Shown here piece after piece: positions 18,219 through 27,239 of a stretch of 64,000 nt of DNA. The notes below the pieces were generated by a model. That model saw nothing but the letters and a program-made list of their open reading frames with translations, did no database searches and was not told where the DNA came from. This stretch comes from Caulobacter sp. (GTDB taxonomy: Bacteria; Pseudomonadota; Alphaproteobacteria; Caulobacterales; Caulobacteraceae), in the NCBI GenBank assembly GCA_030645575.1, contig JAUSMJ010000026.1, positions 18,993 to 82,992 of the forward strand. The letters are read 5' to 3'. Position 1 is the first letter of the stretch; every line of letters begins with the position of its first letter. Position numbers and translations under genes: made by a program.

Positions 18219-18332
18219 CGTCAGGGCTCCGGGGCGCGGATTTACAGGTCCCCGGCTGCCCACATTGACGGGCGCCGCTGGCGGGATGGGACCGGCCTGG
18301 ACGGGGTGGAGCCCAGCCCTCATGCGGCGAGC

Positions 18333-19478
18333 CTAACCCAGGAGTTCGTCCGTGTGTTCGCCCAGCTTCGGCGCGCGGGCGCCGGGCATGCGCCGGTCGT
18401 CGATCTTCACCGGCATGGCCAGCATGTGCAGGCCTTCGGGTCGATCGGGGTGGTCGACCAGGTCGCGCATGCCGACCTCCGCGACGAACGGATTGTCGAG
18501 GGCCTGGAACAGGTCGTTGACCGGGCCGAACGGAACGCGGCCGGCGAACAGCGCGGTCCAGTGGGCGGTCGGCTTCGACGCGAACAGGGCGTCCAGCGCC
18601 AGCGTCAGGGCCGGCAGGTGACGGGCGCGGTCGGCGAGGGTGGCGAAGCGCGGGTCGGCGGCCAGGTCCGCGCGACCGGTCGTGTCGCAGAACTCGGCCC
18701 AGAACTTCTCGTTCATGCACATCAGCTGGCCATAGCCGTCGGCGGTCTTCACCCGCTGCACGGGGGCGAGGGACGGATGGGCGCCGTTCGGCAGACGGAC
18801 CGTCGGGTGTCGCTCGTTCATCGCCCAAACGGCCGGATAGCTAAGCTGGTGCAGGGCGACGTCGAACAGCGAGACATCGACGTCGCAGCCTTCGCCTGTC
18901 GTCCGCGCCGACAGGATCGCCGAGACCACTCCGAAGGCGAAGGTCGCCCCGCTCATGAAGTCGATGATCGATACGCCCATGCGCGCCGGCGGGCCGTCCG
19001 GCTCGCCGGTCAGGCTCATCAGGCCGCACTCGGCCTGCATCGGATAGTCGTAGCCGGGCCAGGCCTCGCGGCTGTTGTTCCGTCCGTAGGCCGACAGATG
19101 ACCGCAGACGATGGCCGGGTTGATCGCCTTCAGCGCGTCGTAGGTCAGGCCCAGCTTCGCCGGCTGGTCGCCGCGCAGGTTGTTGATCACCGCCTCGGCG
19201 CCGGCGACCAGCCGTTCGAAATCGGCCCGGCCTTGCGGCGTCTTCAGCTCGATGGCGGCCGATTTCTTGCCGCGGGAGAAGGTCTGGAAATACTGGCTGT
19301 CGTTGTCGCCCAGCATGAAGGGCCCGGTCGGCCGCGAGGCGTCGCCGCCCATCGACGGAGCCTCGATCTTGATCACCTCGGCGCCGAGCTCGGCCATCAG
19401 CAGGGTCGCATAGGGGCCGGCCCCGTAGTGTTCGATGGTCAGGACGCGGACGCCCTCCAGCGGGCGCTTCACCAACAC
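18333..19478 (-). CDS. Class III CoA transferase (CaiB/BaiF family)
   Basis: 381 residues. The N-terminus PLEGVRVLTIEHYGAGPYATLLMAELGAEVIKIE is the family signature. The catalytic aspartate region is ARMGVSIIDFMSGATFAFG, and the C-terminal segment has RVPFGPVNDLFQALDNPFV. Enzymes of this family transfer CoA between organic acids (formyl-CoA, carnitine, benzylsuccinate, racemase substrates); the substrate cannot be deduced here. Its start overlaps the end of the TrmO-like reading frame by 10 bases, so the two are translationally coupled. Confidence 0.93.
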   Translation of the reverse strand: MLVKRPLEGVRVLTIEHYGAGPYATLLMAELGAEVIKIEAPSMGGDASRPTGPFMLGDNDSQYFQTFSRGKKSAAIELKTPQGRADFERLVAGAEAVINNLRGDQPAKLGLTYDALKAINPAIVCGHLSAYGRNNSREAWPGYDYPMQAECGLMSLTGEPDGPPARMGVSIIDFMSGATFAFGVVSAILSARTTGEGCDVDVSLFDVALHQLSYPAVWAMNERHPTVRLPNGAHPSLAPVQRVKTADGYGQLMCMNEKFWAEFCDTTGRADLAADPRFATLADRARHLPALTLALDALFASKPTAHWTALFAGRVPFGPVNDLFQALDNPFVAEVGMRDLVDHPDRPEGLHMLAMPVKIDDRRMPGARAPKLGEHTDELLG

Positions 19479-19708
19479 CCCTCCATCAGCTCGGCCGCCC
19501 AGGCGGGCTCCCGCACCTCGCCGCGCGGCAGAAACCCCTTGAGCACCGGTTTGATATCGACCACCGGAGTTCCGTCGATGGCGTCCAGCCCCTCGACCTC
19601 AAGGGTCAGGCCGTTGACCGCGAGGATGCGGCAGACCGAGGCGCCCAGGCGGTTGGGCCGGTTACGGCCGCCCCGCACATGGCCGACAGTTTCGATCGCG
19701 AACGTCAT
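19469..19708 (-). CDS. TrmO/TsaA-like protein with an internal deletion
   Basis: 79 residues from the ATG at 19708 (GGAAAGGGAAGTGTCC upstream). It starts MTFAIETVGHVRGGR, like the first strand of the TrmO/TsaA fold (tRNA m6t6A37 methyltransferase), then continues immediately as NRPNRLGASVCRILAV, LDAIDGTPVVDIKP and PAWAAELMEGCW, which is the C-terminal third of the same family. The middle ~80 residues expected between VRGGR and RPNRLG are missing, although the frame is intact. Likely a shortened, perhaps inactive relative. Kept in frame and coupled to the CoA-transferase gene. The longer ORF to 19822 lacks family support. Confidence 0.75.
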   Translation of the reverse strand: MTFAIETVGHVRGGRNRPNRLGASVCRILAVNGLTLEVEGLDAIDGTPVVDIKPVLKGFLPRGEVREPAWAAELMEGCW

Positions 19709-20251
19709 GGACACTTCCCTTTCCGCCAACCCGGCCGGGCTAGGCTCGCGGGCGCGGACGGTCAACCCGGCCCTGGCCGCCCCCGGAGGAACATCCACCA
19801 CGGCGGTCCCGCCCGCCACCACCCGAAGGCCGCCCCGCCGGGGGTTACCGGCAGGGTCATAGGGTCACGCCGGCGACGGCGCCCCGGCGAGTGTGATGAC
19901 CCTTCAGGCAATCGCGGGCGAAAAATCCTGTTATTGAGAATTATTCTCATTGCGGTGGTGAGGTGCGACAGCTAAGAACGCCTCTCAATCGCAGGCGCGG
20001 TCGGGTTCGCGCCGCGAAGGGGACGAGAAGAGCTCTTGATGCGCAGGCTCACCATCACCGCCGCCGCGGTCGTCGGCCCGTCGTGGTCGCAAGGCCCGGC
20101 CTGGGCCGCTGAAGGCGACCGCGCCGTCAGCGAGTCCGCCAGGCCCCACGCAGCGGACGCCCTCCGCCCAGCCAGCAACAGAACGGCCGATTGGATGCGA
20201 CCGCCTCGCATTCCAGAGGCGCTCGCCAAGTTAAAGACCAAAGGAAATCCC
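19709..20251. other. 543-bp intergenic region upstream of siderophore receptor
   Basis: Contains the Fur palindrome and, after a run of AT-rich sequence, a frame (from 20039) that is open into the receptor and begins MRRLTITAAAVVGPSWSQGP...AWA, which itself looks like a signal peptide. I favour the receptor start at 20252, leaving this as a leader or a vestigial piece. No other gene is supported. Confidence 0.5.
19935..19949. promoter_or_regulatory. Fur-box-like palindrome
   Basis: TGAGAAT-T-ATTCTCA is a perfect 7-1-7 palindrome of the type bound by Fur (iron repressor) and sits about 300 bp upstream of a TonB-dependent siderophore receptor. Iron-responsive control of the receptor is the natural reading. 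Confidence 0.8.
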
Positions 20252-22312
20252 ATGCGCGTGCTTTTCGCATCCACAGCCATCCTCCTTGGCCTTCCGGTCG
20301 TAGCCGCCGCCGAAGAGCCCGCGACGCAGTTGGAGTCGATTATCATCACCGGGAGGACCCAGGGCTACATCGCGGTCGACTCCATCACCGCGACCAAGAC
20401 GGACACCCCGCTTCTCGACGTGCCCCAGAGCGTCAATGTCGTGACCCGCGCTCAACTCGACGATCAGGCGCTGTACAGCCTCGGCGAGGTGCTGCGTTAT
20501 GTTCCGGGAGTCACCGTGGGTCAGGGCGAGGGCAATCGCGACCAGGTCACCCTGCGGGGCCAGAACACCACCGCCGACTTCTTCCTCGACGGCGTTCGGG
20601 ATGACGTCCAGTACTACCGGGGTCTGTACAATCTTGAGCGCGTTGAAATCCTCAAGGGGCCCTATGCGCTGATCTTTGGCCGCGGCGGCGGCGGCGGCAT
20701 CGTCAATCGCGTGCAGAAGTCGCCCAGCCCCGCGGCCAGCTTCCTCGACGGCCGGGCCAGCGCGAACACCTTTGGGGCCTACGACCTGTCGCTGGACTTG
20801 AACACGCCCGTCAGCGAGATGGCCGCCATTCGCGTCAACGCCACCTATGAGGATCTCGCCAATCACCGCGACTTCTACGAAGGCGAGCGGTTCGCCGTGA
20901 ACCCCTATTTCGCCGTCGATCTGGATGGCGGCTGGAAGGCGGGACTGTCCTACGAATATGTCAACGACGATCGGGTCACCGATCGCGGCGTGCCGTCATT
21001 GTCCGGCGCTCCCATCACCGGCTATCGCGACCAGTTCTTTGGTGTTCCCGGAGTCAACCGGACCACGCTGGAAGCCCACATCGCGAAATTCCGCGTCGAT
21101 GGCGCCTTGACCGACGATCTCGCGTTTTCGACGACACTTCTCTTCGGCGACTACGACAAGGCCTATGTCAACGTCTTCCCGAACGGGGCCGCGACCGCCC
21201 GGAATGGCACGGTGGCCTTGTCGTCCTATGCCGACGCCACCACGAGGGAAAACGTCCTGGTTCAGAGCAATCTGGTCTGGAGCGTGGCGGCCGGAAGCGT
21301 CGGCCACAAGGTCCTGTTCGGCCTGGAGTACGGCGATCAGGCTTCGACCAACCAGCGCCGGAACGGGGTGTTGTCCAACGCGACTTTCAATCTCGCCAAC
21401 CCGGTGTTTCCCACTGTCGCCTTCCCGGCCGTGAACCGCGACACCGTATCGACGGTCAATTCATTCTCGGTCTATGTTCAGGATCAGATCAGTCTTGGCG
21501 AATGGTTCGACATCGTCGCCGGCCTGCGGTTCGATCGCTTCGACATCGACGGGGCGGACCGGCAGCCCAATCCCGACCGGCCCTTCACGCGCACCGACGA
21601 AAAGGTCTCGCCGCGGCTCGGGCTGATTTTCAAACCCCGATCGAACGTCTCGCTCTACGCCAGCTACAGCCAGTCCTTCCTGCCACGCTCCGGCGACCAG
21701 TTTCTGACTCTGTCGATGACCCAGGCCAATCTCGAGCCCGAAGAGTTCACCAACTACGAGCTGGGCGCGAAATGGAATATCCGGCCGAACCTGAACGTGA
21801 CCGCCGCCCTGTTCCAGCTGGACCGAACAAACGCGACCACGCCGGATCCGGCCAACCCGTTGGCCACCATCAATGTCGGGGAAACAAGGACACAGGGTCT
21901 GGAGCTGGCCGTGACGGGCTCCGTCCTGCCGAACTGGCAGATGAGTGGCGCTTACTCATATCAGGACGCCGTATTGCAGGGGAATGACTCCGTCCGCCTG
22001 GCCCAGGTCCCGGAGCATCAGTTCAGCCTGTGGAATCGCTACGATGTCAGCGACCGTCTGGGCTTCGGCCTGGGGGTCACTCACCAGTCCGATCAGTTCG
22101 CGGCGATCAGGACCTCGGCGACGACGACCCGCTTGCCGTCCTTCACCCGCGTGGACGCCGCCATCTTCTACGATGTCAGCGAGGCTGTGCAGGTACAGGT
22201 GAACGTCGAAAACCTGTTTGACGCCAGCTACTTCTCGGACGCGCATAACAACGTCAATATCTCGCCCGGCGCTCCCCTCAATGCGCGGTTCACCGTGCGT
22301 GCCAGATTCTAG
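20252..22312 (+). CDS. TonB-dependent siderophore receptor
   Basis: 686 residues. Signal peptide MRVLFASTAILLGLPVVAAA, then a short TonB-box-like stretch (LESIIITGR). The plug domain has DVPQSVNVVTRAQLDDQALYSLGEVLRYVPGV, LRGQNTTADFFLDGVRDDVQYYRGLYNLERVEILKGP and the glycine run FGRGGGGGIVNRV typical of hydroxamate/catecholate receptors. A 22-strand barrel follows and ends in ...RFTVRARF with a C-terminal aromatic. No STN signalling domain is present, so no FecI/FecR-type regulation is expected. Imports ferric siderophores across the outer membrane with TonB-ExbBD energy. Start chosen at 20252 (AAGGAAATCCC before ATG). Confidence 0.95.
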   Translation: MRVLFASTAILLGLPVVAAAEEPATQLESIIITGRTQGYIAVDSITATKTDTPLLDVPQSVNVVTRAQLDDQALYSLGEVLRYVPGVTVGQGEGNRDQVTLRGQNTTADFFLDGVRDDVQYYRGLYNLERVEILKGPYALIFGRGGGGGIVNRVQKSPSPAASFLDGRASANTFGAYDLSLDLNTPVSEMAAIRVNATYEDLANHRDFYEGERFAVNPYFAVDLDGGWKAGLSYEYVNDDRVTDRGVPSLSGAPITGYRDQFFGVPGVNRTTLEAHIAKFRVDGALTDDLAFSTTLLFGDYDKAYVNVFPNGAATARNGTVALSSYADATTRENVLVQSNLVWSVAAGSVGHKVLFGLEYGDQASTNQRRNGVLSNATFNLANPVFPTVAFPAVNRDTVSTVNSFSVYVQDQISLGEWFDIVAGLRFDRFDIDGADRQPNPDRPFTRTDEKVSPRLGLIFKPRSNVSLYASYSQSFLPRSGDQFLTLSMTQANLEPEEFTNYELGAKWNIRPNLNVTAALFQLDRTNATTPDPANPLATINVGETRTQGLELAVTGSVLPNWQMSGAYSYQDAVLQGNDSVRLAQVPEHQFSLWNRYDVSDRLGFGLGVTHQSDQFAAIRTSATTTRLPSFTRVDAAIFYDVSEAVQVQVNVENLFDASYFSDAHNNVNISPGAPLNARFTVRARF

Positions 22313-22482
22313 GCGTCTGGTCCGGCGTTCGCACCGGGTGGAGGCGATGATCAGGGGCCGGTCTCATCCTTTCTGGGCGGGCGCCTGGTCCGATCGGATT
22401 TGATCTGGCTCAATCACGACGAGAACCCAAAGTTTACGGGTCGCGGCCCATGGTCCAGCCGGGCAACGGGCGGAAACCAGAT

Positions 22483-24831
22483 ATGACCGGCGGCAAGACC
22501 GGAAATCGATCGACCAAGGCGCGCCGGGCGGAATCCGCCGCGGCGCGATGGTTCTTCGACAACGCTCTCGACATGTTCGCGGTGGTCAACCGCGAGGGGC
22601 AGTTCAAGGAGATCAATGACGCCTGGGAACGGGTCACCGGCTGGACCCGCGCGGACCTGGTCGGGACGTCGATCTTCGATCTGCTGCACGAAGACAGCTT
22701 CGAGGAAGCGCGCGACTCCCGCCGCCGCATGAAGCGCGACGGCCAGACCGTCAACCAGCTGAGGATCCGGCGCAAGAACGGCGAGTGGATGTGGATTCAG
22801 GGCCGCTCGCGGCTCGATCCCAACGACGACATGGTCGGCACCCTGCACGACATCACTGAGGTGGTCCTGCAGAAGGAGGAACTCGAGGCGGCCCGCAAGA
22901 CCCGCTCGTTGCTGTCCGAGGCGGCCGGCATCGGAACCTGGAGCTACGAACCGCACGGCGACCGCATCGAATGGTCCGAGGACATCCTGGCCCTGTGCGG
23001 CTGGGACCAGGCGGACATCGACAACACCGCCAGGTTCAACGCCATCGTCGATCCCGATCAGAAGGACATGGTCAACGCCGTCTTCGCGCGCGGCGTCGCC
23101 ACCGGCGAGGGGGCGACGATCGAGCACCGCATGCGCACCCGTGCCGGCCGCTGGCTGACCATGCGGGCGACCTTCCGCACCGAGCGCCGGGGCAAGGTCT
23201 TCGCGCTGAAGGGCATCTCCCAGGACGTCAGTGAACTGGTCGAGGCCCGCGACGCGGCCCGCGAGGGCGAGGCTCGTGTCCAGGCCCTGATGGAACAGGC
23301 GCGCATGGACGCCTGGCGCCAGGAGCTGGCGCTGGGCGCGGCCGACGCCGGCGCCTTCGAGATCGATCATTCGGCCCAGGGATTCTGGGCCAGCGAACAG
23401 TTCTTTCGGCTCGTCGGCCGGCGCATGACCTATGATGAGATCGCCGTGCCGGTCTGGTCCTTCGTGCACCGCGACGACCGCGGCCTGGTGTTCGAAACCA
23501 ACCGGCGCTGGGCCCGGGGCGAGGAGAACACCTCGATGGAATTCCGCATCCTGCTGCCGGACGGGCGGGAGCGCTGGGTTCGCGCCTCCTACCGGCTGGA
23601 CCGCCCGACCCGGAAGGGCGTGGGCCTGATCCTCGATATCGACGCCCGCAAGCGCCAGGAGCTGGCCCTCGTCGAGGCGCAGCGGGCAGCCGAGGCGGCG
23701 GCCGAGGCCAAGGCAAGCTTCCTGGCCAACATGAGCCACGAAATCCGCACCCCGATGAACGGCGTGCTGGGCGTGCTGCATCTGCTCAAGGGCGAGACCA
23801 TCAGCGACGACGGCCGGCGGCTTCTGGACGAGGCGCTCAGCTGCGGCCAGATGCTCTCGACCCTGCTGGATGACGTGATCGACTTCGAACGTATCGAGGC
23901 CGGGCGGCTGGATCTGAACGACGAGCCGGTGGACGCTGGCGAGCTGGCCCGCAGCGTCTTCCGGCTGCTGGAGCCCCAGGCGCGGGGCAAGGGGCTGACC
24001 CTCGATCTCGAGGGCGCGCAGGGTCTGGGCTGGGTGCGGTCCGATCCGGTCCGCCTGCGCCAGTGCCTGTTCAACCTGATGGGCAACGCGGTGAAGTTCA
24101 CGATCGCCGGCGGCGTCACCCTGCGCTGCGCCCGGCCGGCGCCGGGCCGCCTGGCCTTCGAGGTCCGCGACACCGGCATCGGCGTCCCGCTGGAAGCCCA
24201 GGACCGGCTGTTCGAACGGTTCCACCAGGCCGACGCCTCGACCACCCGCCGGTTCGGCGGCTCGGGCCTGGGCCTGACCATCACCCGGCGGCTGGCGGAG
24301 ATGATGGGCGGCGAGGTGTCGTTCGAGTCGATGCCCGGCGTCGGCTCGGTCTTCCGCCTGGAGATCGCCGCGCCCGACGCCCTGGCGACGGCGCCCCTGG
24401 CCGATCTGGCCGGCGCGCCGCTGGAGGATCTACGGGTCCTGGTCGTCGAGGACAACGCCACCAACCGGATGATCGCGGTCAAGATGCTCGAAAGCCTCGG
24501 CGCGTCGGCCCAGACCGCGGTGGACGGCGCCTCAGGGGTCGAGGCGGCCTCGACAGGCGTGTTCGACCTGATCCTGATGGACATCCAGATGCCCGGCATG
24601 GACGGTCTGGAAGCCTGCCGGCGGATCCGCGCCCAGGCCGGGCCCTCGGCCGCGACGCCGATCATCGCCCTGACCGCCAACGTCCTGTCGCACCAGCGCG
24701 ACACCTATCTGGCCGCCGGCATGGACGGGGTGGTTGGCAAGCCGATCTCGCCCGCCGCCCTGCTGGCCGAGATCTCGCGCCTCGCCGCCGGACCGCCCGA
24801 CGCGGCGGTCGCCGAGACCCAGGTCGCCTGA
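22483..24831 (+). CDS. PAS-containing hybrid histidine kinase/response regulator
   Basis: About 782 residues from the ATG at 22483 (an ATG at 22450 is also possible). Order: PAS 1 (WFFDNALDMFAVVNREGQFKEIN), PAS 2 (EAAGIGTWSYEPHGDRIEWSEDI), PAS 3 (ADAGAFEIDHSAQGFWASEQFF), a short coiled segment, HisKA with MSHEIRTPMNGVLG (phospho-His ~419), HATPase (NLMGNAVKFT, DTGIGVP, GGSGLGLTITRRL) and a receiver domain LRVLVVEDNATNRMIAVKML with phospho-acceptor Asp ~700 in LILMDIQMPGMDG. No transmembrane segment, so it senses cytoplasmic cues. The internal receiver suggests output through an Hpt or another kinase. Confidence 0.95.
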   Translation: MTGGKTGNRSTKARRAESAAARWFFDNALDMFAVVNREGQFKEINDAWERVTGWTRADLVGTSIFDLLHEDSFEEARDSRRRMKRDGQTVNQLRIRRKNGEWMWIQGRSRLDPNDDMVGTLHDITEVVLQKEELEAARKTRSLLSEAAGIGTWSYEPHGDRIEWSEDILALCGWDQADIDNTARFNAIVDPDQKDMVNAVFARGVATGEGATIEHRMRTRAGRWLTMRATFRTERRGKVFALKGISQDVSELVEARDAAREGEARVQALMEQARMDAWRQELALGAADAGAFEIDHSAQGFWASEQFFRLVGRRMTYDEIAVPVWSFVHRDDRGLVFETNRRWARGEENTSMEFRILLPDGRERWVRASYRLDRPTRKGVGLILDIDARKRQELALVEAQRAAEAAAEAKASFLANMSHEIRTPMNGVLGVLHLLKGETISDDGRRLLDEALSCGQMLSTLLDDVIDFERIEAGRLDLNDEPVDAGELARSVFRLLEPQARGKGLTLDLEGAQGLGWVRSDPVRLRQCLFNLMGNAVKFTIAGGVTLRCARPAPGRLAFEVRDTGIGVPLEAQDRLFERFHQADASTTRRFGGSGLGLTITRRLAEMMGGEVSFESMPGVGSVFRLEIAAPDALATAPLADLAGAPLEDLRVLVVEDNATNRMIAVKMLESLGASAQTAVDGASGVEAASTGVFDLILMDIQMPGMDGLEACRRIRAQAGPSAATPIIALTANVLSHQRDTYLAAGMDGVVGKPISPAALLAEISRLAAGPPDAAVAETQVA

Positions 24832-24894
24832 ACATCTTCCGTCGCCGCGCGGTTCTGCTAGACCTTGCCCGTGGCGTCTGGGGGGAAGATCAGC

Positions 24895-26550
24895 ATGACG
24901 ACGGCGGAAGCGGCGCGCGAAGACGCGCCCGTATCGATGCGAACGGTGGTCCTGGCCTCGTCGGCCGGCACGGCTTTCGAGTGGTATGATTTCTTCGTCT
25001 TCGGCACCCTGGCCTCGGTTATCGGCAAGAACTTCTTCGCCGAGCTGGGCGACACCGCCGGCGTGCTGGCGGCCCTGGGCCTGTTCGGCGCGGGTTTCTT
25101 CTTCCGGCCCCTCGGGGCGCTGATCTTCGGCCGGATCGGGGACCGGGCCGGCCGCAAGGGCGCCTTCCTGATCACGGTTATCCTGATGGGCGGGGCGACC
25201 TTCGCCATCGGCCTGCTGCCGACCTACGCCATGGCCGGGCCACTGGCGCCGCTGCTGCTGATCCTCATGCGGATCATCCAGGGCACGGCGCTGGGCGGCG
25301 AGTATGGCGGCGCGGCCATCTATGTCGCCGAGCACGCGGCGCCCGGAAAGCGCGGGGCGATGACCGGCTGGATCCAGACCTCGGCCGCGTTCGGCCTGCT
25401 GGGCGCCCTGCTGGTCATCCTGGCGGCCCGCACGGTGCTGGGCGAGGAAGCCTTTGTCGCCTGGGGCTGGCGCATCCCGTTCCTGGTCTCGGTCGGCCTG
25501 CTGGGCGTGTCGATCTGGATGCGGCTGAAACTGTCCGAGAGCCCGTCGTTCCAGAAGCTCAAGGACGCCGGTGAGGAATCGAAGCATCCCTTCCGCGAGG
25601 CTTTCGGCCAGTGGAAAAACCTCAAGCTGGTGCTGCTGGCGCTGGTGGCCGTGATGTTCGCCCAGGGGGCCGTCTGGTACACGGCCTTCTTCTACCTGCC
25701 GGTGTTCATCGAGCGGTTCCTCAAGGTCGAACCCCGGACGGTCAACCTGCTGGTCATGGCCGCGACCGCCGCCAGCGCGCCGCTCTACGTCTTCTTCGGC
25801 TGGCTGTCGGACAAGGTCGGCCGCAAATGGGTGCTGTGGTTCGGCATGAGCCTGGCGCTGGTCGCCTTCTTCCCCGCCTTCCACCAGATCGCCCGCTACG
25901 CCAACCCCGCGCTGGCCGAGGCCGGGCAGCGCACGCCGGTGACGGTGATCGCCGACCCGGCCGCCTGCAACCTGCAGTTCGACCCGGTGGGCAAGGCGGT
26001 GTTCACCACCTCCTGCGACATCGCCAAGAGCGCCCTGGCCAACGCTGGGGTGTCCTATCTCAACGAAGCGGGACTGGCGGGCGCGCCGGCCCGGGTCCGC
26101 ATCGGTTCGGCCGAGGTCGCGTCGGTCGAGGGTGGCGGCCTGGACAAGGCGGCGTTGAAGGCGGCCAAGGCGGACTTCGAGACCCGGCTGAAGGCGGCCC
26201 TCGTCGCGGCCGACTATCCGGCCAGGGCCGATCCCGCCCGGACGAACCTGCCGGCCCTGTTCGGGGTGATCATGGTCTTCGTGGTCGCGGCCACGGCCCT
26301 CTATGGCCCGCAGGCCTCGGCCCTGGTCGAGTTGTTTCCCACGCGCGTTCGCTATACCGCCCTGTCGCTGCCCTATCACGTGGGTACGGGCTGGGTCGGC
26401 GGGTTCGTGCCGTTCACGGCGTTCGCCATCGTTACGGCCACGGGCGATATCTACGCGGGCCTCTGGTACCCGTTCGTCTTCACCCTGATCAGCGTGGTGG
26501 CGACCCTGTTCCTGTGGCCGGAGACGCGCGGCCGCGACCTGGACGCCTAA
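24895..26550 (+). CDS. MHS-family MFS transporter (metabolite:H+ symporter)
   Basis: 551 residues from the ATG at 24895 (GGGGGGAAGATCAGC before it). The first segment GTAFEWYDFFVFGTLA, the RPLGALIFGRIGDRAGRK loop and RIIQGTALGGEYGGAAIYVAEHA are hallmarks of the KgtP/ProP/ShiA branch. Twelve membrane segments can be drawn. A hydrophilic insert of roughly 110 residues lies between segments 9 and 10, on the predicted periplasmic side, with two cysteines (AACNLQFDPVG...TTSCDIAKS). Probable uptake of organic acids or osmolytes by proton symport; the substrate is unknown. Convergent with modB, stops overlapping. Confidence 0.93.
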   Translation: MTTAEAAREDAPVSMRTVVLASSAGTAFEWYDFFVFGTLASVIGKNFFAELGDTAGVLAALGLFGAGFFFRPLGALIFGRIGDRAGRKGAFLITVILMGGATFAIGLLPTYAMAGPLAPLLLILMRIIQGTALGGEYGGAAIYVAEHAAPGKRGAMTGWIQTSAAFGLLGALLVILAARTVLGEEAFVAWGWRIPFLVSVGLLGVSIWMRLKLSESPSFQKLKDAGEESKHPFREAFGQWKNLKLVLLALVAVMFAQGAVWYTAFFYLPVFIERFLKVEPRTVNLLVMAATAASAPLYVFFGWLSDKVGRKWVLWFGMSLALVAFFPAFHQIARYANPALAEAGQRTPVTVIADPAACNLQFDPVGKAVFTTSCDIAKSALANAGVSYLNEAGLAGAPARVRIGSAEVASVEGGGLDKAALKAAKADFETRLKAALVAADYPARADPARTNLPALFGVIMVFVVAATALYGPQASALVELFPTRVRYTALSLPYHVGTGWVGGFVPFTAFAIVTATGDIYAGLWYPFVFTLISVVATLFLWPETRGRDLDA

Positions 26551-27239
26551 CCGCGCCCCGTCGGCCGCTCGACGGCCCGGCCGAAGGCGTTGGCGGCGAA
26601 CACCGCGGCGATGGCGATCGCTGTCGCCACGGCGCACAGCGTCAGGGCCCGCCCCTCGCCGCCCGGCGTCTGGACCGCCTGGTAGATGGCCGTCGGCAGG
26701 GTCAGGGTCTCGCCCGGAATGGCCGCCGCGAAGGTGATGGTCGCGCCGAACTCGCCCAGCGCCTTGGCGAAGCCCAGCACGGCCCCGGCGATCAGGCCCG
26801 GACCGGCCAGGGGAACGGTAATCCTCAGCAGGCGGAGCAATGGCCGCGCGCCCAGGGTCAGGGCGACCTCATCGACCTCCGGATCAATGGCCTCGATGGC
26901 GAGGCGGATCGGCCGGACCATCAGCGGAAAGGCCATCACGGCCGAAGCCAGGGCCGCGCCGGTCCAGTCGAAGGCGAAGACCACGCCAATCTCGGCCAGC
27001 GGCCGGCCCAGCGGGCCGTTGCGTCCCAGGAGGACCAGCAGGGCGTAGCCCGTCGCCACGGGCGGCAGCACCAGCGGCAGATGCACCAGGGTGTCGAGCA
27101 TGGAGCGGCCCGGGAAACGTCCTCGCGCCAGCAGCAACGCCACGGCGAAGGCCGCCGGCAGCGAGACCAGCATGGCCGCCGCCGCCACCTTCAGGGACAG
27201 CAGGATGGCGGCGATGTCGCCGGGCGAAAGGGCGGTCAC
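26547..27239 (-). CDS. modB: Molybdate ABC transporter permease ModB
   Basis: 230 residues, five to six membrane segments. It has the ModB-type EAA loop EVDEVALTLGARPLLRLLRITVPLAGPGLIAGAVLGFAKALGEFGATI and the C-terminal PGETLTLPTAIYQAVQTPGGE. ModB is the inner-membrane channel for molybdate or tungstate uptake. Its start overlaps the stop of the upstream siroheme-synthase-like gene by four bases. No modA or modC is adjacent. The nearby molybdenum hydroxylase and Moco genes (29-38 kb) make molybdate the likely ligand. Confidence 0.9.
   Translation of the reverse strand: MTALSPGDIAAILLSLKVAAAAMLVSLPAAFAVALLLARGRFPGRSMLDTLVHLPLVLPPVATGYALLVLLGRNGPLGRPLAEIGVVFAFDWTGAALASAVMAFPLMVRPIRLAIEAIDPEVDEVALTLGARPLLRLLRITVPLAGPGLIAGAVLGFAKALGEFGATITFAAAIPGETLTLPTAIYQAVQTPGGEGRALTLCAVATAIAIAAVFAANAFGRAVERPTGRG

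Noticed and set aside
24532-26637. 701-aa minus-strand ORF over the MHS transporter
   Set aside because: Shadow ORF; low-complexity Arg/Gly/Gln-rich translation with no domain, while the plus strand encodes a clear transporter.
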